Below are positions 41,153-48,972 of a stretch of DNA of 64,000 bases, in pieces. The stretch comes from an uncultured Burkholderiales bacterium (GTDB lineage Bacteria > Pseudomonadota > Gammaproteobacteria > Burkholderiales > Burkholderiaceae), in assembly GCA_946480465.1 (NCBI GenBank), contig CAMLJY010000033.1, positions 1 to 64,000 of the forward strand. Direction: 5' to 3'. Both the position numbers and the translations under genes were made by a program. The first letter of the stretch is position 1; every line of letters starts with the position of its first letter. The notes under the pieces are model-generated. The model was not told the DNA's origin, searched no databases, and saw nothing but the letters and a program-made list of their open reading frames with translations.

Positions 41153-41647
41153 TCATTTGACAGTTATCTTGCCGACCATGCCGGCCTCGAAATGGCCGGG
41201 GATCAGGCAGGCGAACTGGAATTCGCCGGGCTTGATGAACTGCCAGACGATCTCGCCGCTGCGGCCCGGCTTCACGTGGGCCATGTGCGGTTCCTCGTGC
41301 TCCATGCCGGGGAACTTCTTCATCAGGTCGGCATGCTTCTTCAGTTCCTCGGCGGTGCCCAGCACCAGCTCGTGCAGCACCTGGCCCTTGTTGGTCGCGA
41401 CGAGCTTGACCGTCTCGCCCCGCTTGACGGTGAGGTCCGCGGGCGTGAAGCGCATCGTGTCGGCCATGTCGACGCGGATGGTGCGGATGGCTTTCGCCGG
41501 ATCGCCTTCGCGGCCGAAGGCCGTGTCCTCGACCTTGCTCGCATCGAACTTGCGGGTTTTCGCGGGATGCGATTCATTGCCATGGCCTTGCGCGGCGCCG
41601 AGCATCGCGAGGGTGGCGGCGAGGACGGCGACGTTCCTGGACTTCAT
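41153..41647 (-). CDS. Secreted cupredoxin-domain copper protein
   Basis: 164 residues with a cleavable leader (LAATLAMLGAAQG). The type 1 copper ligands are visible in order: His in QVLHELVLG, then Cys, His and Met in ACLIPGHFEAGM. An extra Met/His-rich loop (MKKFPGMEHEEPHMAHVK) could bind further copper. Similar proteins accompany multicopper oxidases in copper tolerance operons. It follows the oxidase gene by 18 bp. Confidence 0.88.
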   Translation of the reverse strand: MKSRNVAVLAATLAMLGAAQGHGNESHPAKTRKFDASKVEDTAFGREGDPAKAIRTIRVDMADTMRFTPADLTVKRGETVKLVATNKGQVLHELVLGTAEELKKHADLMKKFPGMEHEEPHMAHVKPGRSGEIVWQFIKPGEFQFACLIPGHFEAGMVGKITVK

Positions 41648-41665
41648 GTGTTTGCTCTCCTTCGA

Positions 41666-43054
41666 TCAATGGCCGCTGTGCCCGCCATGGCCGCTGCCGG
41701 GCTTGCGCACGTTGAGGGTCTTGCCGTCGGCCTTCGGCGCGGGCGCGCGCGGCGGTGGCTGCACGGCGCCCTGGCCGCCCTGGTACTCGTAGGCGACCGT
41801 GCCCTGCGGGTGGCGGTACCAGCCGGGGTCCTTGTAGTCGCCGCGCTTGACGTCGTCGCGCACCTTGACGACGCTGAACATGCCGCCCATTTCCAGCGGG
41901 CCGTAGGGGCCGGTGCCGGTCATCATCGGCAGGGTGTTGTCGGGCAGCGGCATCTCCATCGAGCCCATGTCGGCCATGCCCTTGTCGCCCATCACCATGT
42001 AGTCGGGCACCAGGCGGGTGATGCGCTCGGCGAGGCCGCGGTGGTCCACGCCGATCAGGTTCGGCACGTCGTGGCCCATCGCGTTCATCGTGTGGTGCGA
42101 CTTGTGGCAGTGGATCGCCCAGTCGCCCGGCACTGCATCGAACTCGAAGGCGCGCATCTGCCCCACCGCCACGTCGGTGGTCACCTCCGGCCAGCGGGCC
42201 GAGGGCGGCACCCAGCCGCCATCGGTGCCGGTGACGACGAAGTGCGGCCCGTGCATGTGGATGGGGTGGTTGGTCATCGTCAGGTTGCCCACGCGCACGC
42301 GCACGCGGTCGCCGGTGCGCGCGACCAGCGGGTCTATGCCCGGAAAGACGCGGCTGTTCCAGGTCCAGAGGTTGAAGTCCGTCATCTCCGCGGTCTTCGG
42401 CGTCGCGGCGCCCGGCTCGATGTCGTAGGCCGCGAGCAGGAACACGAAGTCGCGGTCCACGCGCAGCTGGCGCGGGTCCTTCGGGTGGATGATGAACATG
42501 CCCATCATGCCCATCGCCATCTGCGTCATCTCGTCGGCATGCGGGTGGTACATGTGGGTGCCCGAGCGCAGCAGCGTGAACTCGTAGACGAAGGTCTTGC
42601 CCGGCGGGATCTGTGGCTGCGTCAGGCCGCCCACGCCGTCCATGCCGGAGGGCAGCAGGATGCCGTGCCAGTGCACCGTGGTGTGCTCGGGCAGCTTGTT
42701 GGTCACGAAGATGCGCACGCGGTCGCCCTCGACCACCTCGATGGTCGGGCCGGGGCTGGAGCCGTTGTAGCCCCACAGGTTGGCCTTCATGCCGGGCGCC
42801 ATCTCGCGCACCACGGGCTCGGCCACCAGGTGGAATTCCTTGACGCCGTTGTTCATGCGCCAGGGCAGCGACCAGCCGTTCAGCGTGGCCACCGGGTTGT
42901 AGGGCCGGCCGGTCGTCGGCACGAGCGGGGGCTGCATGGTTGGCGAGGTCTGGACCACCGCCTCCGGCAAGGACGCGGCACCCACGCGGCTGACCGCCGT
43001 GGCGCCCAAGGCCACGGCACCGGCCGCCCTGAAGAAATGTCGTCGGTTGGACAT
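41666..43054 (-). CDS. Multicopper oxidase (copper-tolerance type, TAT-exported)
   Basis: 462 residues. Tat leader SNRRHFFRAAGAVALGATA. All four copper motifs are present: HWHG in TTVHWHGILLP, HPHAD in GTHMYHPHADE, HPIHMHG, and HCHKSHHTMNAM matching HCHxxxHxxxxM of the type 1/type 3 sites with an axial Met. The family oxidises Cu(I) to less toxic Cu(II) in the periplasm. Met-rich segments (MTQMAMGMMGMF, MADMGSMEMPL) may bind Cu(I). The tail is HGGHSGH. Confidence 0.92.
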   Translation of the reverse strand: MSNRRHFFRAAGAVALGATAVSRVGAASLPEAVVQTSPTMQPPLVPTTGRPYNPVATLNGWSLPWRMNNGVKEFHLVAEPVVREMAPGMKANLWGYNGSSPGPTIEVVEGDRVRIFVTNKLPEHTTVHWHGILLPSGMDGVGGLTQPQIPPGKTFVYEFTLLRSGTHMYHPHADEMTQMAMGMMGMFIIHPKDPRQLRVDRDFVFLLAAYDIEPGAATPKTAEMTDFNLWTWNSRVFPGIDPLVARTGDRVRVRVGNLTMTNHPIHMHGPHFVVTGTDGGWVPPSARWPEVTTDVAVGQMRAFEFDAVPGDWAIHCHKSHHTMNAMGHDVPNLIGVDHRGLAERITRLVPDYMVMGDKGMADMGSMEMPLPDNTLPMMTGTGPYGPLEMGGMFSVVKVRDDVKRGDYKDPGWYRHPQGTVAYEYQGGQGAVQPPPRAPAPKADGKTLNVRKPGSGHGGHSGH

Positions 43055-43065
43055 GGCTGTCTTCC

Positions 43066-44469
43066 TCAATGGCCGGCGGCTTCGGCCGGGGCCGCGGTGG
43101 TGGCGGCGCGCAGGGTGGAGCCGGCGCCGGGCGAACGGCCGGTCAGCGCGGTCTGCAGGTTGGTCTGGGCGATCCAGTGGTCGCGCAGGGCTTCGACGTA
43201 GTCGGTGACGGCGCGCACCTGCTCGCGCGAGTCGGCGAGCAGCTCGAAGACGCCGATCAGCATGCCGTTGTAGCGCAGCAGGTTCTCCTCCGAGATGCGC
43301 TTGCGCAGCGGCACGACCTCGTCGCGGTAGTGGCGCGCGAGGTCATAACTCGTGCGGTACGCGGAGTAGGCCTCGCGCACTTCGGAGCGCGCGTCCACCG
43401 CGACCTGCGCCGTGCGGTGCAGCGCCTGCATGTACGTGGCTTCCGCGCGCGCGGCCCGGGTGGCGCCGAAGTCGAACAGGGGCAGTTCGAGTTCGATCTC
43501 GTAGCCGTTGGCGCGCGGCTCGCCGGTCATGCTCTTGTTCTGGTAGCCGAGTTCCAGCACGTTGACGAAGCGCGTGGCCTTCGCCAGCCCGAGCGACTTC
43601 GCGGTGTGCTCCGCGGCCTGCCGGGCCATCAGCACGTCCAGGCGCTTCTCCATCGCGGTCTGCTCGGCGTTGCGAGGCTCCACCGGCGCCTTCGGCAGCT
43701 CGGGCAGGCGCTCGGGCAGGGTGAAGCCCAGCTGCGCGCCGGACAGGCCCAGCAGGCGCGCCAGTCGTTCGCGTTCGGCCACGGCCTGGTGCTGCGCGCG
43801 CGCCAGCTGGGACGTGGCGTCGGCATAGAACGCTTGCTCGCGCATTTGCGCCAGCTTGTTGAAGTTGCCGGCCTGGACCATGCGACGGGCCAGTTCGTTC
43901 GACACGTCGGCCGCTTCCTTCACCTGCTGGTAGTACCTGGCCAGCTCCTGTGCGGCGACCGCGCCGAAGAAGGCCTTGCGCGTCTCCGCGGCCAGGCCGA
44001 CGGCCTCGTGCGCGGCCTGCAACTGGGCCTGGCCGAAGCGCCGCTGCTCGATCTGCGAGGCCAGCGGCAGCGTGAGCAGCCCCAGCAGGTCGAACATCAC
44101 CGAGCGTTCGATCTCGACGACGCCGCCGGCTTCGCGCAGGCGGCCGAAGCCGATCGACGGGTTGCGCAGCCGCCCGGCACGCACCAGGTCGGACTCGGCG
44201 ATGCCCAGTTCGCTGAGGGTGGCCTGCAGGCCGCGGTTGTTCAGGAACGCCAGCTCGACGGCGCTCTCGGGCGTCAAGGCCTGGCCGAGCAGCTGCGCCA
44301 CCCGCGGCTGGGCGGCGTCGACGTCCGTGCTGCTGCGCTGATAGGCGGGGGCCGCGCCCGCGCGTTCCTTCGTCAATTCCGCGACACGGCCGGCGCCGCC
44401 GTCCGGCGAGAACGAGGCGCAGCCCGCGAGCAGCAGCGCGGCCGCGGCGAGGGGGGTGAGGCGCATCAT
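43066..44469 (-). CDS. TolC-family outer-membrane lipoprotein (CusC-like)
   Basis: 467 residues. Lipobox LLLAGC at about 13-18. Two OEP repeats of long coiled helices follow, with ESAVELAFLNNRGLQATLSE, LRNPSIGFGR and ELELPLFDFGATRAARAEA. TolC-type proteins form the outer-membrane duct of RND or other pumps. No RND or fusion-protein gene is in this operon. The start overlaps the stop of the Gln/His-repeat gene (ATGA). Confidence 0.88.
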   Translation of the reverse strand: MMRLTPLAAAALLLAGCASFSPDGGAGRVAELTKERAGAAPAYQRSSTDVDAAQPRVAQLLGQALTPESAVELAFLNNRGLQATLSELGIAESDLVRAGRLRNPSIGFGRLREAGGVVEIERSVMFDLLGLLTLPLASQIEQRRFGQAQLQAAHEAVGLAAETRKAFFGAVAAQELARYYQQVKEAADVSNELARRMVQAGNFNKLAQMREQAFYADATSQLARAQHQAVAERERLARLLGLSGAQLGFTLPERLPELPKAPVEPRNAEQTAMEKRLDVLMARQAAEHTAKSLGLAKATRFVNVLELGYQNKSMTGEPRANGYEIELELPLFDFGATRAARAEATYMQALHRTAQVAVDARSEVREAYSAYRTSYDLARHYRDEVVPLRKRISEENLLRYNGMLIGVFELLADSREQVRAVTDYVEALRDHWIAQTNLQTALTGRSPGAGSTLRAATTAAPAEAAGH

Positions 44470-44957
44470 GGCTTGCTCCCATGCATCGGTTGGCCGTGGT
44501 GGTGACCATGCTGGTGGCCTTGACGCTGGCCTTGCTGATGGCCTTGCTGATGGCCTTGCTGATGGCCTTGCTGCTGGCCTTGCTGCTGGCCTTGCTGCTG
44601 GCCGCGTTGGTGGCCGCGTTGGTGGCCGTGCCCGCGCATGGCCGGGGCCGAGGCCGTCGGCGCAGGCACTGGCGCTGGCGCTGGCGCTGCCGCTGCCGCG
44701 GCGGCTGGCGCCGGGCTGCCGTGCCCCGCGTGCCCACCACCTTGCCCGGCGGCTTCGCGCAGCTTGTCGTTGACGGCGCGCCAGTCGCCGGGCGGGATGT
44801 CCTGCCAAGGCTTGTAGTCGGCGAAGGCGGACTGGTAGCGCAGTGCCGGTCCGGCCGCCTTGGGGTCAGCCGGATCGCGGCTGCCGGCCTGGGCGGCGGC
44901 AAGCAGCGGCAGGCACAGCGCCACGGCCAGCGCCAGCCGGTGGATGTAGTCGTGCAT
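44466..44957 (-). CDS. Secreted His/Gln-repeat protein (putative metal sponge)
   Basis: 163 residues. Signal peptide ends near LLAAAQA; a short domain (QSAFADYKPWQDIPPGDWRA) follows, then an Ala/Pro linker and about 55 residues of degenerate four-residue units such as GHQR, GQQQ and GHQQ, ending HQHGHHHGQPMHG. The short N-terminal domain occurs in proteins next to CusC-like genes. The tail should bind copper or other soft/intermediate metals in the periplasm. Encoded by 12-bp tandem DNA repeats. Confidence 0.75.
   Translation of the reverse strand: MHDYIHRLALAVALCLPLLAAAQAGSRDPADPKAAGPALRYQSAFADYKPWQDIPPGDWRAVNDKLREAAGQGGGHAGHGSPAPAAAAAAAPAPAPVPAPTASAPAMRGHGHQRGHQRGQQQGQQQGQQQGHQQGHQQGHQQGQRQGHQHGHHHGQPMHGSKP
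44528..44623. repeat. 12-bp tandem repeats in the His/Gln-repeat gene
   Basis: Eight contiguous 12-bp units: three GGCCTTGCTGAT, three GGCCTTGCTGCT and two GGCCGCGTTGGT. The grouped variants imply recent stepwise duplication. Each unit encodes four residues on the minus strand, so copy number can change without a frameshift. Confidence 0.92.
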
Positions 44958-44975
44958 CGTTCGAAGTCATCTGAG

Positions 44976-45133
44976 AGCCTGTGAAGCACTCCGCCACGCC
45001 CGCTCGTGCGCCCCAGACGGCGCCGCTCGTCGTTGCAAAGCCTTGATGGGGGAACGGCCACATCTTCGGCTTCGCGCCTAGATCGGCACCGTCTGGGACA
45101 CCCGCTCGGACGCGCCGGAATACTTCACAGGCT
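44976..45133. mobile_element. MITE-like 158-bp element with 5-bp target duplication
   Basis: The ends are inverted repeats: AGCCTGTGAAG at 44976 and CTTCACAGGCT at 45133, with imperfect pairing continuing inward for about 55 bp (for example CCCAGACGG on both arms). The element is flanked by identical CTGAG at 44971-44975 and 45134-45138, as expected for a transposition duplication. It has no transposase. It sits in the copper operon between two genes and could fold into a long hairpin in the transcript. A dispersed intergenic repeat other than a MITE is possible. Confidence 0.65.
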
Positions 45134-45221
45134 CTGAGTGCGACCGATCGCTGTCGGTCAGTCACGGCACGCGCGGCGAGCGCGCGTGCCCCGTGCGGCC
45201 TCGTGCGGAGGCCTCGCAAGG

Positions 45222-45737
45222 TCAGGTGCTTCGGGGAGGACGCTCCGGGCCGCCGCACAGGAAGAGCGGCGCGGGCGACGGGACGTGAGGGAACCGGGCG
45301 GCAGGTGGATCGAGTGGGGCGGGAAGGCGCGGGACCTCGCTGACCAGCGGCGTGATCGAACAGTAGGCCGAGCACAGGTCGCACTCGTCGGCGGCCGCCG
45401 GCGCTTCGCCCGGTCCGTGGCTGGGCGCGGCCGTTGTCCCATGCTCGTGGTGCGCGCCATCGTGGGCATGCGCGATCGAATGGTTCGCCGGGTCGGCCTG
45501 ATCCGCGTGATGCACCTGGTGCATCTGGTGCATCTGGTGCATCTGGTGCATCTGGTGCATTCGCTGCGTCGAATGGTCCATCGCCCGGTCCATCGCATGG
45601 TGCGAGGGCGAATGGATGGGCAGCTCGCCTTGCAGGCCATTGCCGGCCACCGGGCACAGCATGGCCGCCGCCACCGCGCCCCGGACGGGGAGCAGGACGG
45701 CCAGCACGAGCAGCAGCCAGATGCGGAATGCCTTCAT
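45222..45737 (-). CDS. Secreted His/Met-repeat protein, first gene of the copper operon
   Basis: 171 residues. Signal segment RIWLLLVLAVLLPVRGAVAA, then AMLCPVAGNG, a run of MHQ triplets (HQMHQMHQMHQ) within an overall His/Met-rich region, and a C-terminal half with a CDLCSAYCS cysteine cluster. It resembles DUF2946-type membrane/periplasmic proteins of copper clusters. His, Met and Cys together suggest Cu(I)/Cu(II) binding. ATG 45737 is used. It lies 66 bp downstream of a CueR-type operator. Confidence 0.7.
   Translation of the reverse strand: MKAFRIWLLLVLAVLLPVRGAVAAAMLCPVAGNGLQGELPIHSPSHHAMDRAMDHSTQRMHQMHQMHQMHQMHQVHHADQADPANHSIAHAHDGAHHEHGTTAAPSHGPGEAPAAADECDLCSAYCSITPLVSEVPRLPAPLDPPAARFPHVPSPAPLFLCGGPERPPRST
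45516..45560. repeat. 9-bp tandem repeat (CTGGTGCAT x5) encoding MHQ
   Basis: Five exact copies of CTGGTGCAT. On the minus strand each encodes Met-His-Gln, giving an in-frame expandable metal-binding tract. Confidence 0.92.
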
Positions 45738-45802
45738 CGATTTCAGGTTAGCACGCGCTCCGACGAGCACGTTGCGAGATGCGGTGCGACCCGCCGGCGG
45801 CG

Positions 45803-45833
45803 ATCCTAAACCTTGTCACCGTGACAAGGTCAA
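45803..45833 (-). promoter_or_regulatory. CueR/CupR-type MerR-family operator-promoter of the copper operon
   Basis: On the minus strand TTGACC (45833-45828), 19-bp spacer, TAGGAT (45808-45803). Within it ACCTTGTCAC-C-GTGACAAGGT (45810-45830) is a perfect 10-bp-arm palindrome. The layout copies the E. coli copA promoter (TTGACC, ACCTT...AAGGT dyad, 19-bp spacer). It should be activated by a CueR/GolS/CupR-like Cu(I) sensor. No such regulator gene is in the window. Confidence 0.75.
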
Positions 45834-45883
45834 GCGGGAACAACCTCAGCGTGGGCGGCGGGAGGGACCGCTAGAGTGCCCGC

Positions 45884-46270
45884 ATGCAGAAGCCCCTGTT
45901 CGCCGCGATGCTGGCCTTGGCCGCTTTGGCCGCCTTGTCCGCGCCGGCGGCCGCGGAGCTGGTTCCGATCGAGTGGAATGCCGAGGGCCGGTTCAGCAAG
46001 GACGTGCCGGTGCCGCCGGGCAAGTTCGTCGAGGCCTGCGAGAAGCTGGCGAAGGGCGCGCGCATCGCCTGGTCGTTCGAGGCGGCGGCGTCGGTGGACT
46101 TCAACATCCACTACCACGAAGGCAAGAAGGTCCGCTTCCCCGCGCGCCGGAACCAGGTGGCCAAGGACGCCGGCACGCTGATGGCGCGGCGCGGGCAGGA
46201 CTACTGCTGGATGTGGACGAACCAGACCGCCGCCGAGGTGCCGCTGCGCTTCACGCTGCACCGCCAGTGA
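45884..46270 (+). CDS. Secreted hypothetical protein, possible emp24/GOLD-like fold
   Basis: 128 residues. Signal peptide FAAMLALAALAALSAPAAA. The mature part is beta-rich: KGARIAWSFEAAASVDFNIH, YHEGKKVRF and QDYCWMWTNQTAAEVPLRFT. The pattern recalls GOLD/emp24-like beta-sandwiches. It is divergent from the copper operon, 51 bp beyond the CueR-type dyad, so it may share that control. Function unknown. Confidence 0.6.
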   Translation: MQKPLFAAMLALAALAALSAPAAAELVPIEWNAEGRFSKDVPVPPGKFVEACEKLAKGARIAWSFEAAASVDFNIHYHEGKKVRFPARRNQVAKDAGTLMARRGQDYCWMWTNQTAAEVPLRFTLHRQ

Positions 46271-46332
46271 CCACGGCCCGCCCGCACCCGCGAACAGGGT
46301 AGGCGCCGTCCGACGCGCACCGGCGGCCCCCG

Positions 46333-46365
46333 CCGATGGGGCGCGGCGCGGCCCGTTCCTAGACT
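46333..46365 (+). promoter_or_regulatory. GATG-N19-CCTA promoter signature, upstream of AI-2E permease 1
   Basis: CCGATG (46333-46338), 19 bp, CCTAGACT (46358-46365), 31 bp before ATG 46397. One of five identically spaced copies in this region. Confidence 0.6.
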
Positions 46366-46396
46366 CGATCGACCCACTTGGGGAGGTCTTGTCGTG

Positions 46397-47518
46397 ATGA
46401 CTTCGCAGGATGCGGGTCCATTCGCATGGCGCCTGCTGATGGTGCTGGGCGCCCTGCTGCTGCTGGCGCTGCTGTGGCACCTGGCCGACGTGCTGGTGCT
46501 GGTGTTCGGCGCCATCGTCGTCGCGGTCGCCTTGCGCGCCTTCGCCGGGCTGCTCGAGCATTGGCACGTGCCGCCCCGCTGGTCGCTGGCGGTGGCGCTG
46601 CTGCTGCTGTTGGGCTTCGGCGCGCTCGTCGTCGCGTGGATCGGCGAGCCGCTGGCGGAACAGCTGAGCCGCCTGCGCGAAGGCCTGCCCGCGGCGCTGG
46701 CGCGCGCCACGGCGTGGCTGCGCGAGCACCGCATCGGCGTCACCGCGCTCGAGTACTGGAACAGCCTGCGCCAGGATGCAGTGCCCTGGAGCCGCCTGCT
46801 CGGCGTGGCCGGCACCGCGCTGGGCGCGCTGGGGACGCTCGCTTTGATCGTCATCACCGGCGTCTACATGGCGGCCGATCCCGGGCTGTACCGCCGCGGC
46901 GTGCTGAGCCTGCTGCCGCCGGCACGCCGCGCCCACATCGCCGCGGCGCTGGATCGCTGCGGCACGGCCCTGCGGCAGTGGCTGCTCGGGCAGTCGCTGT
47001 CGATGCTGTTCGTCGGCAGCGCCACGGCGCTCGGGCTGCTGGCGCTGAGCGTGCCGCTGGCGCTGGCCATCGGCCTCATCAGTGGCCTGCTCGCCTTCAT
47101 TCCTTTCTTCGGCGCGCTGGTGGGTGGCGGGCTCGCGGTGCTCGTCGCCTTCATGGAAGGGCCGCAGACCGCGCTGCACGTGCTGATCCTGTGCATCGCC
47201 ATCCAGCAGGTGGAAGGCCATGTGCTGATGCCGCTGGTGCAGCGCTGGGCGGTGTCGCTGCCGCCGGTGCTGGGGCTGATGTCGACGCTGGTGTTCGGCG
47301 TGCTGTTCGGCCTGATCGGCGTGCTGTTCGCGACGCCGATGATGGTGGTGGTGATGACGCTGGTGCGCTGCCTGTACGTCGAGCGCATCGGCGCCGCGGC
47401 CGCTCCGGTGGTCGCCGCGGCGGGCTGTAGGCCCAGTCCGACCGGCGGCGCCGCAGCCGTCCGATCGCCCGCGCCGCAGCCGTCCGATGGTGCGCGCGAG
47501 GGTGCCTACCTAGAGTGA
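46397..47518 (+). CDS. AI-2E/PerM-family permease
   Basis: 373 residues, seven or eight TM helices. N-terminal WRLLMVLGALLLLALLWHLA is followed by a paired helix. The family signature lies in the C-terminal half: AIGLISGLLAFIPFFGALVG and QQVEGHVLMPLVQRWAVSLP. Members include TqsA (autoinducer-2 export) and Na+/H+ antiporters. GTG 46394 and ATG 46397 are adjacent possible starts behind GGGGAGG. It lies at the head of the stress module. Confidence 0.88.
   Translation: MTSQDAGPFAWRLLMVLGALLLLALLWHLADVLVLVFGAIVVAVALRAFAGLLEHWHVPPRWSLAVALLLLLGFGALVVAWIGEPLAEQLSRLREGLPAALARATAWLREHRIGVTALEYWNSLRQDAVPWSRLLGVAGTALGALGTLALIVITGVYMAADPGLYRRGVLSLLPPARRAHIAAALDRCGTALRQWLLGQSLSMLFVGSATALGLLALSVPLALAIGLISGLLAFIPFFGALVGGGLAVLVAFMEGPQTALHVLILCIAIQQVEGHVLMPLVQRWAVSLPPVLGLMSTLVFGVLFGLIGVLFATPMMVVVMTLVRCLYVERIGAAAAPVVAAAGCRPSPTGGAAAVRSPAPQPSDGAREGAYLE
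47484..47516 (+). promoter_or_regulatory. GATG-N19-CCTA promoter signature, upstream of the DUF4398 operon
   Basis: CCGATG (47484-47489), 19 bp, CCTAGAGT (47509-47516), 45 bp before ATG 47562. It overlaps the 3' end of the AI-2E permease gene. Confidence 0.6.
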
Positions 47519-47561
47519 AGACATCCCCTGCATGGGGCCACGGTCCACTCTTGGAGTCACC

Positions 47562-47936
47562 ATGAATCCTCGATCCACGATCCGCCCGCGGCTCGCCATG
47601 TTGGCTGCCGCGCCCGCCCTGGCCCTGCTGGGTGCCTGCGCCTCGACCCCGCCGCCGATGGAGGAACTGGCCGTCGGCAAGGCCGCGGTCGAGAAGGCCA
47701 GCGGGCCGGCCGCCGCCGAGGCGCCTGCCGAGCTGGCCGCGGCGCGCGACAAGATCAGCCGCGCCAATGTGGCCTACGCGAACGGGGACTACCGCTACGC
47801 CCGCCAGCTCGCCGAGCAGGCCGAGGCCGACGCCGCGCTGGCCGAGGCGCAGGCCCGCTCGGTGCGCGCCAACACCGCGCTGACGCAGGTGCGCGAAAGC
47901 ATCCGCCAGCTGCGTGAAGAGATGGCCCGCAAGTGA
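47562..47936 (+). CDS. DUF4398-domain lipoprotein
   Basis: 124 residues. The lipobox lies in ALALLGACAS (Cys at about 27). The mature protein is a helical coil: LAAARDKISRANVAYANGDY is the DUF4398 signature, followed by YARQLAEQAEADAALAEAQA. Likely anchored in the outer membrane facing the periplasm. ATG 47562 is used. It is followed by a DUF4398-OmpA gene after 26 bp in the same operon. Confidence 0.85.
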   Translation: MNPRSTIRPRLAMLAAAPALALLGACASTPPPMEELAVGKAAVEKASGPAAAEAPAELAAARDKISRANVAYANGDYRYARQLAEQAEADAALAEAQARSVRANTALTQVRESIRQLREEMARK

Positions 47937-47962
47937 TCGTCCGCGACGACCGGAGAACCACC

Positions 47963-48928
47963 ATGAAGCATGCCTTGACCACCGGCGCCACCGCCGCGTT
48001 CCTCGTCCTCGCCGGCTGCGCGTCGGCCCCCGAAGCCCCGCCCGAACTGCTGGCCGCGCGTTCCGCGGTGCAGAGCGCCGAGAGCGACCCGGCCGTGCTG
48101 TCGCACGCGGCGAACGAGCTGCGCCGCGCGACCGCGTCGCTGTCGCGCGCCAACATGCTGCTGAACCAGCGCGAGTCGCTGTCCGAGATCACCTCGGCCG
48201 CGTACGTTGCGCAGCAGCAGGCCCGCACCGCCATTGCGCTGGCCCGCGCGAAGGTCGATGAGGAAGCCATCAAGAACGCCGAGGCCGAGCGCGAGCGCGC
48301 CCGCGCCGACGTGCGCACCGCCGAGGCACAGCGCGCCCGCGCCCGCGCCGACATGGCCGAGGGCCGCGCCTCCACCGCCGAAAGCCGCGCACTGACGGCC
48401 GAGCAGCGCGCCGCCGCCGCCAGTGCCGATGCCGCCGCCGCGCAAGCGAGCGCCGCCGACGCGCAGGCGCAGGCCGCGCTGCTGCAGCAGCAGCTGGCCG
48501 ACCTGCGGGCCCGCCCGACCGACCGCGGCGCGCTGGTGACGCTGGGCGACGTGCTGTTCGAGTTCAACCGCGCCGACATCAAGGCCACCGGCCACGGCGA
48601 ACTGCGCAAGCTGGCCGAGTTCCTGAAGAAGCATCCGGACCGCCAGGTGCTGATCGAAGGCCACACCGACGACATCGGCTCCAACGCCTACAACGAGAAC
48701 CTGTCGCGCCGCCGCGCCGAGGCGGTGGCCAATGCGCTGGCCGCGCTGGGCGTGCCGTCGCCGCGGGTCACCGCGGTGGGCTACGGCGAGTCGTACCCGG
48801 TGGCGAGCAACACCACGGGCACCAACCGCGCGCTGAACCGGCGCGTCGAGGTGTACATCTCGGATAACGACCAACCGGTGCGGCCACGGACGCCGGGCGG
48901 CGTGGCCGCCGCCGGCCGGGGCGGCTGA
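47963..48928 (+). CDS. DUF4398-OmpA lipoprotein (peptidoglycan anchor)
   Basis: 321 residues. Lipobox FLVLAGC, DUF4398 helices (PAVLSHAANELRRATASLSR), a long Ala/Glu/Arg coiled coil (about 95-195), and a C-terminal OmpA-like domain with LFEFNRADIKATGHGELRKL, IEGHTDDIGSNAYNENLSRR and YPVASNTTGTNRALNRRVEV. The conserved Asp and Arg that bind diaminopimelate are present. It should tie the outer membrane to peptidoglycan. Confidence 0.9.
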   Translation: MKHALTTGATAAFLVLAGCASAPEAPPELLAARSAVQSAESDPAVLSHAANELRRATASLSRANMLLNQRESLSEITSAAYVAQQQARTAIALARAKVDEEAIKNAEAERERARADVRTAEAQRARARADMAEGRASTAESRALTAEQRAAAASADAAAAQASAADAQAQAALLQQQLADLRARPTDRGALVTLGDVLFEFNRADIKATGHGELRKLAEFLKKHPDRQVLIEGHTDDIGSNAYNENLSRRRAEAVANALAALGVPSPRVTAVGYGESYPVASNTTGTNRALNRRVEVYISDNDQPVRPRTPGGVAAAGRGG

Positions 48929-48972
48929 GGCGTCGGCGCCGCTGCGCCGACGAGGCACCACAGGAGCACGCC

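Noticed and set aside
44481..44984. Plus-strand frame giving a Leu/Ala-rich repeat (LLMALLMALLMALLL)
   Set aside because: It is the antisense reading of the GHQQ repeat tract; the minus-strand gene has a signal peptide and operon overlap with tolC-like gene.
45845..45877. GATG-N19-CCTA signature before the secreted protein at 45884
   Set aside because: A CTAGAGT block is present, but the block 19 bp upstream is CTCAGC and the start codon would be leaderless.
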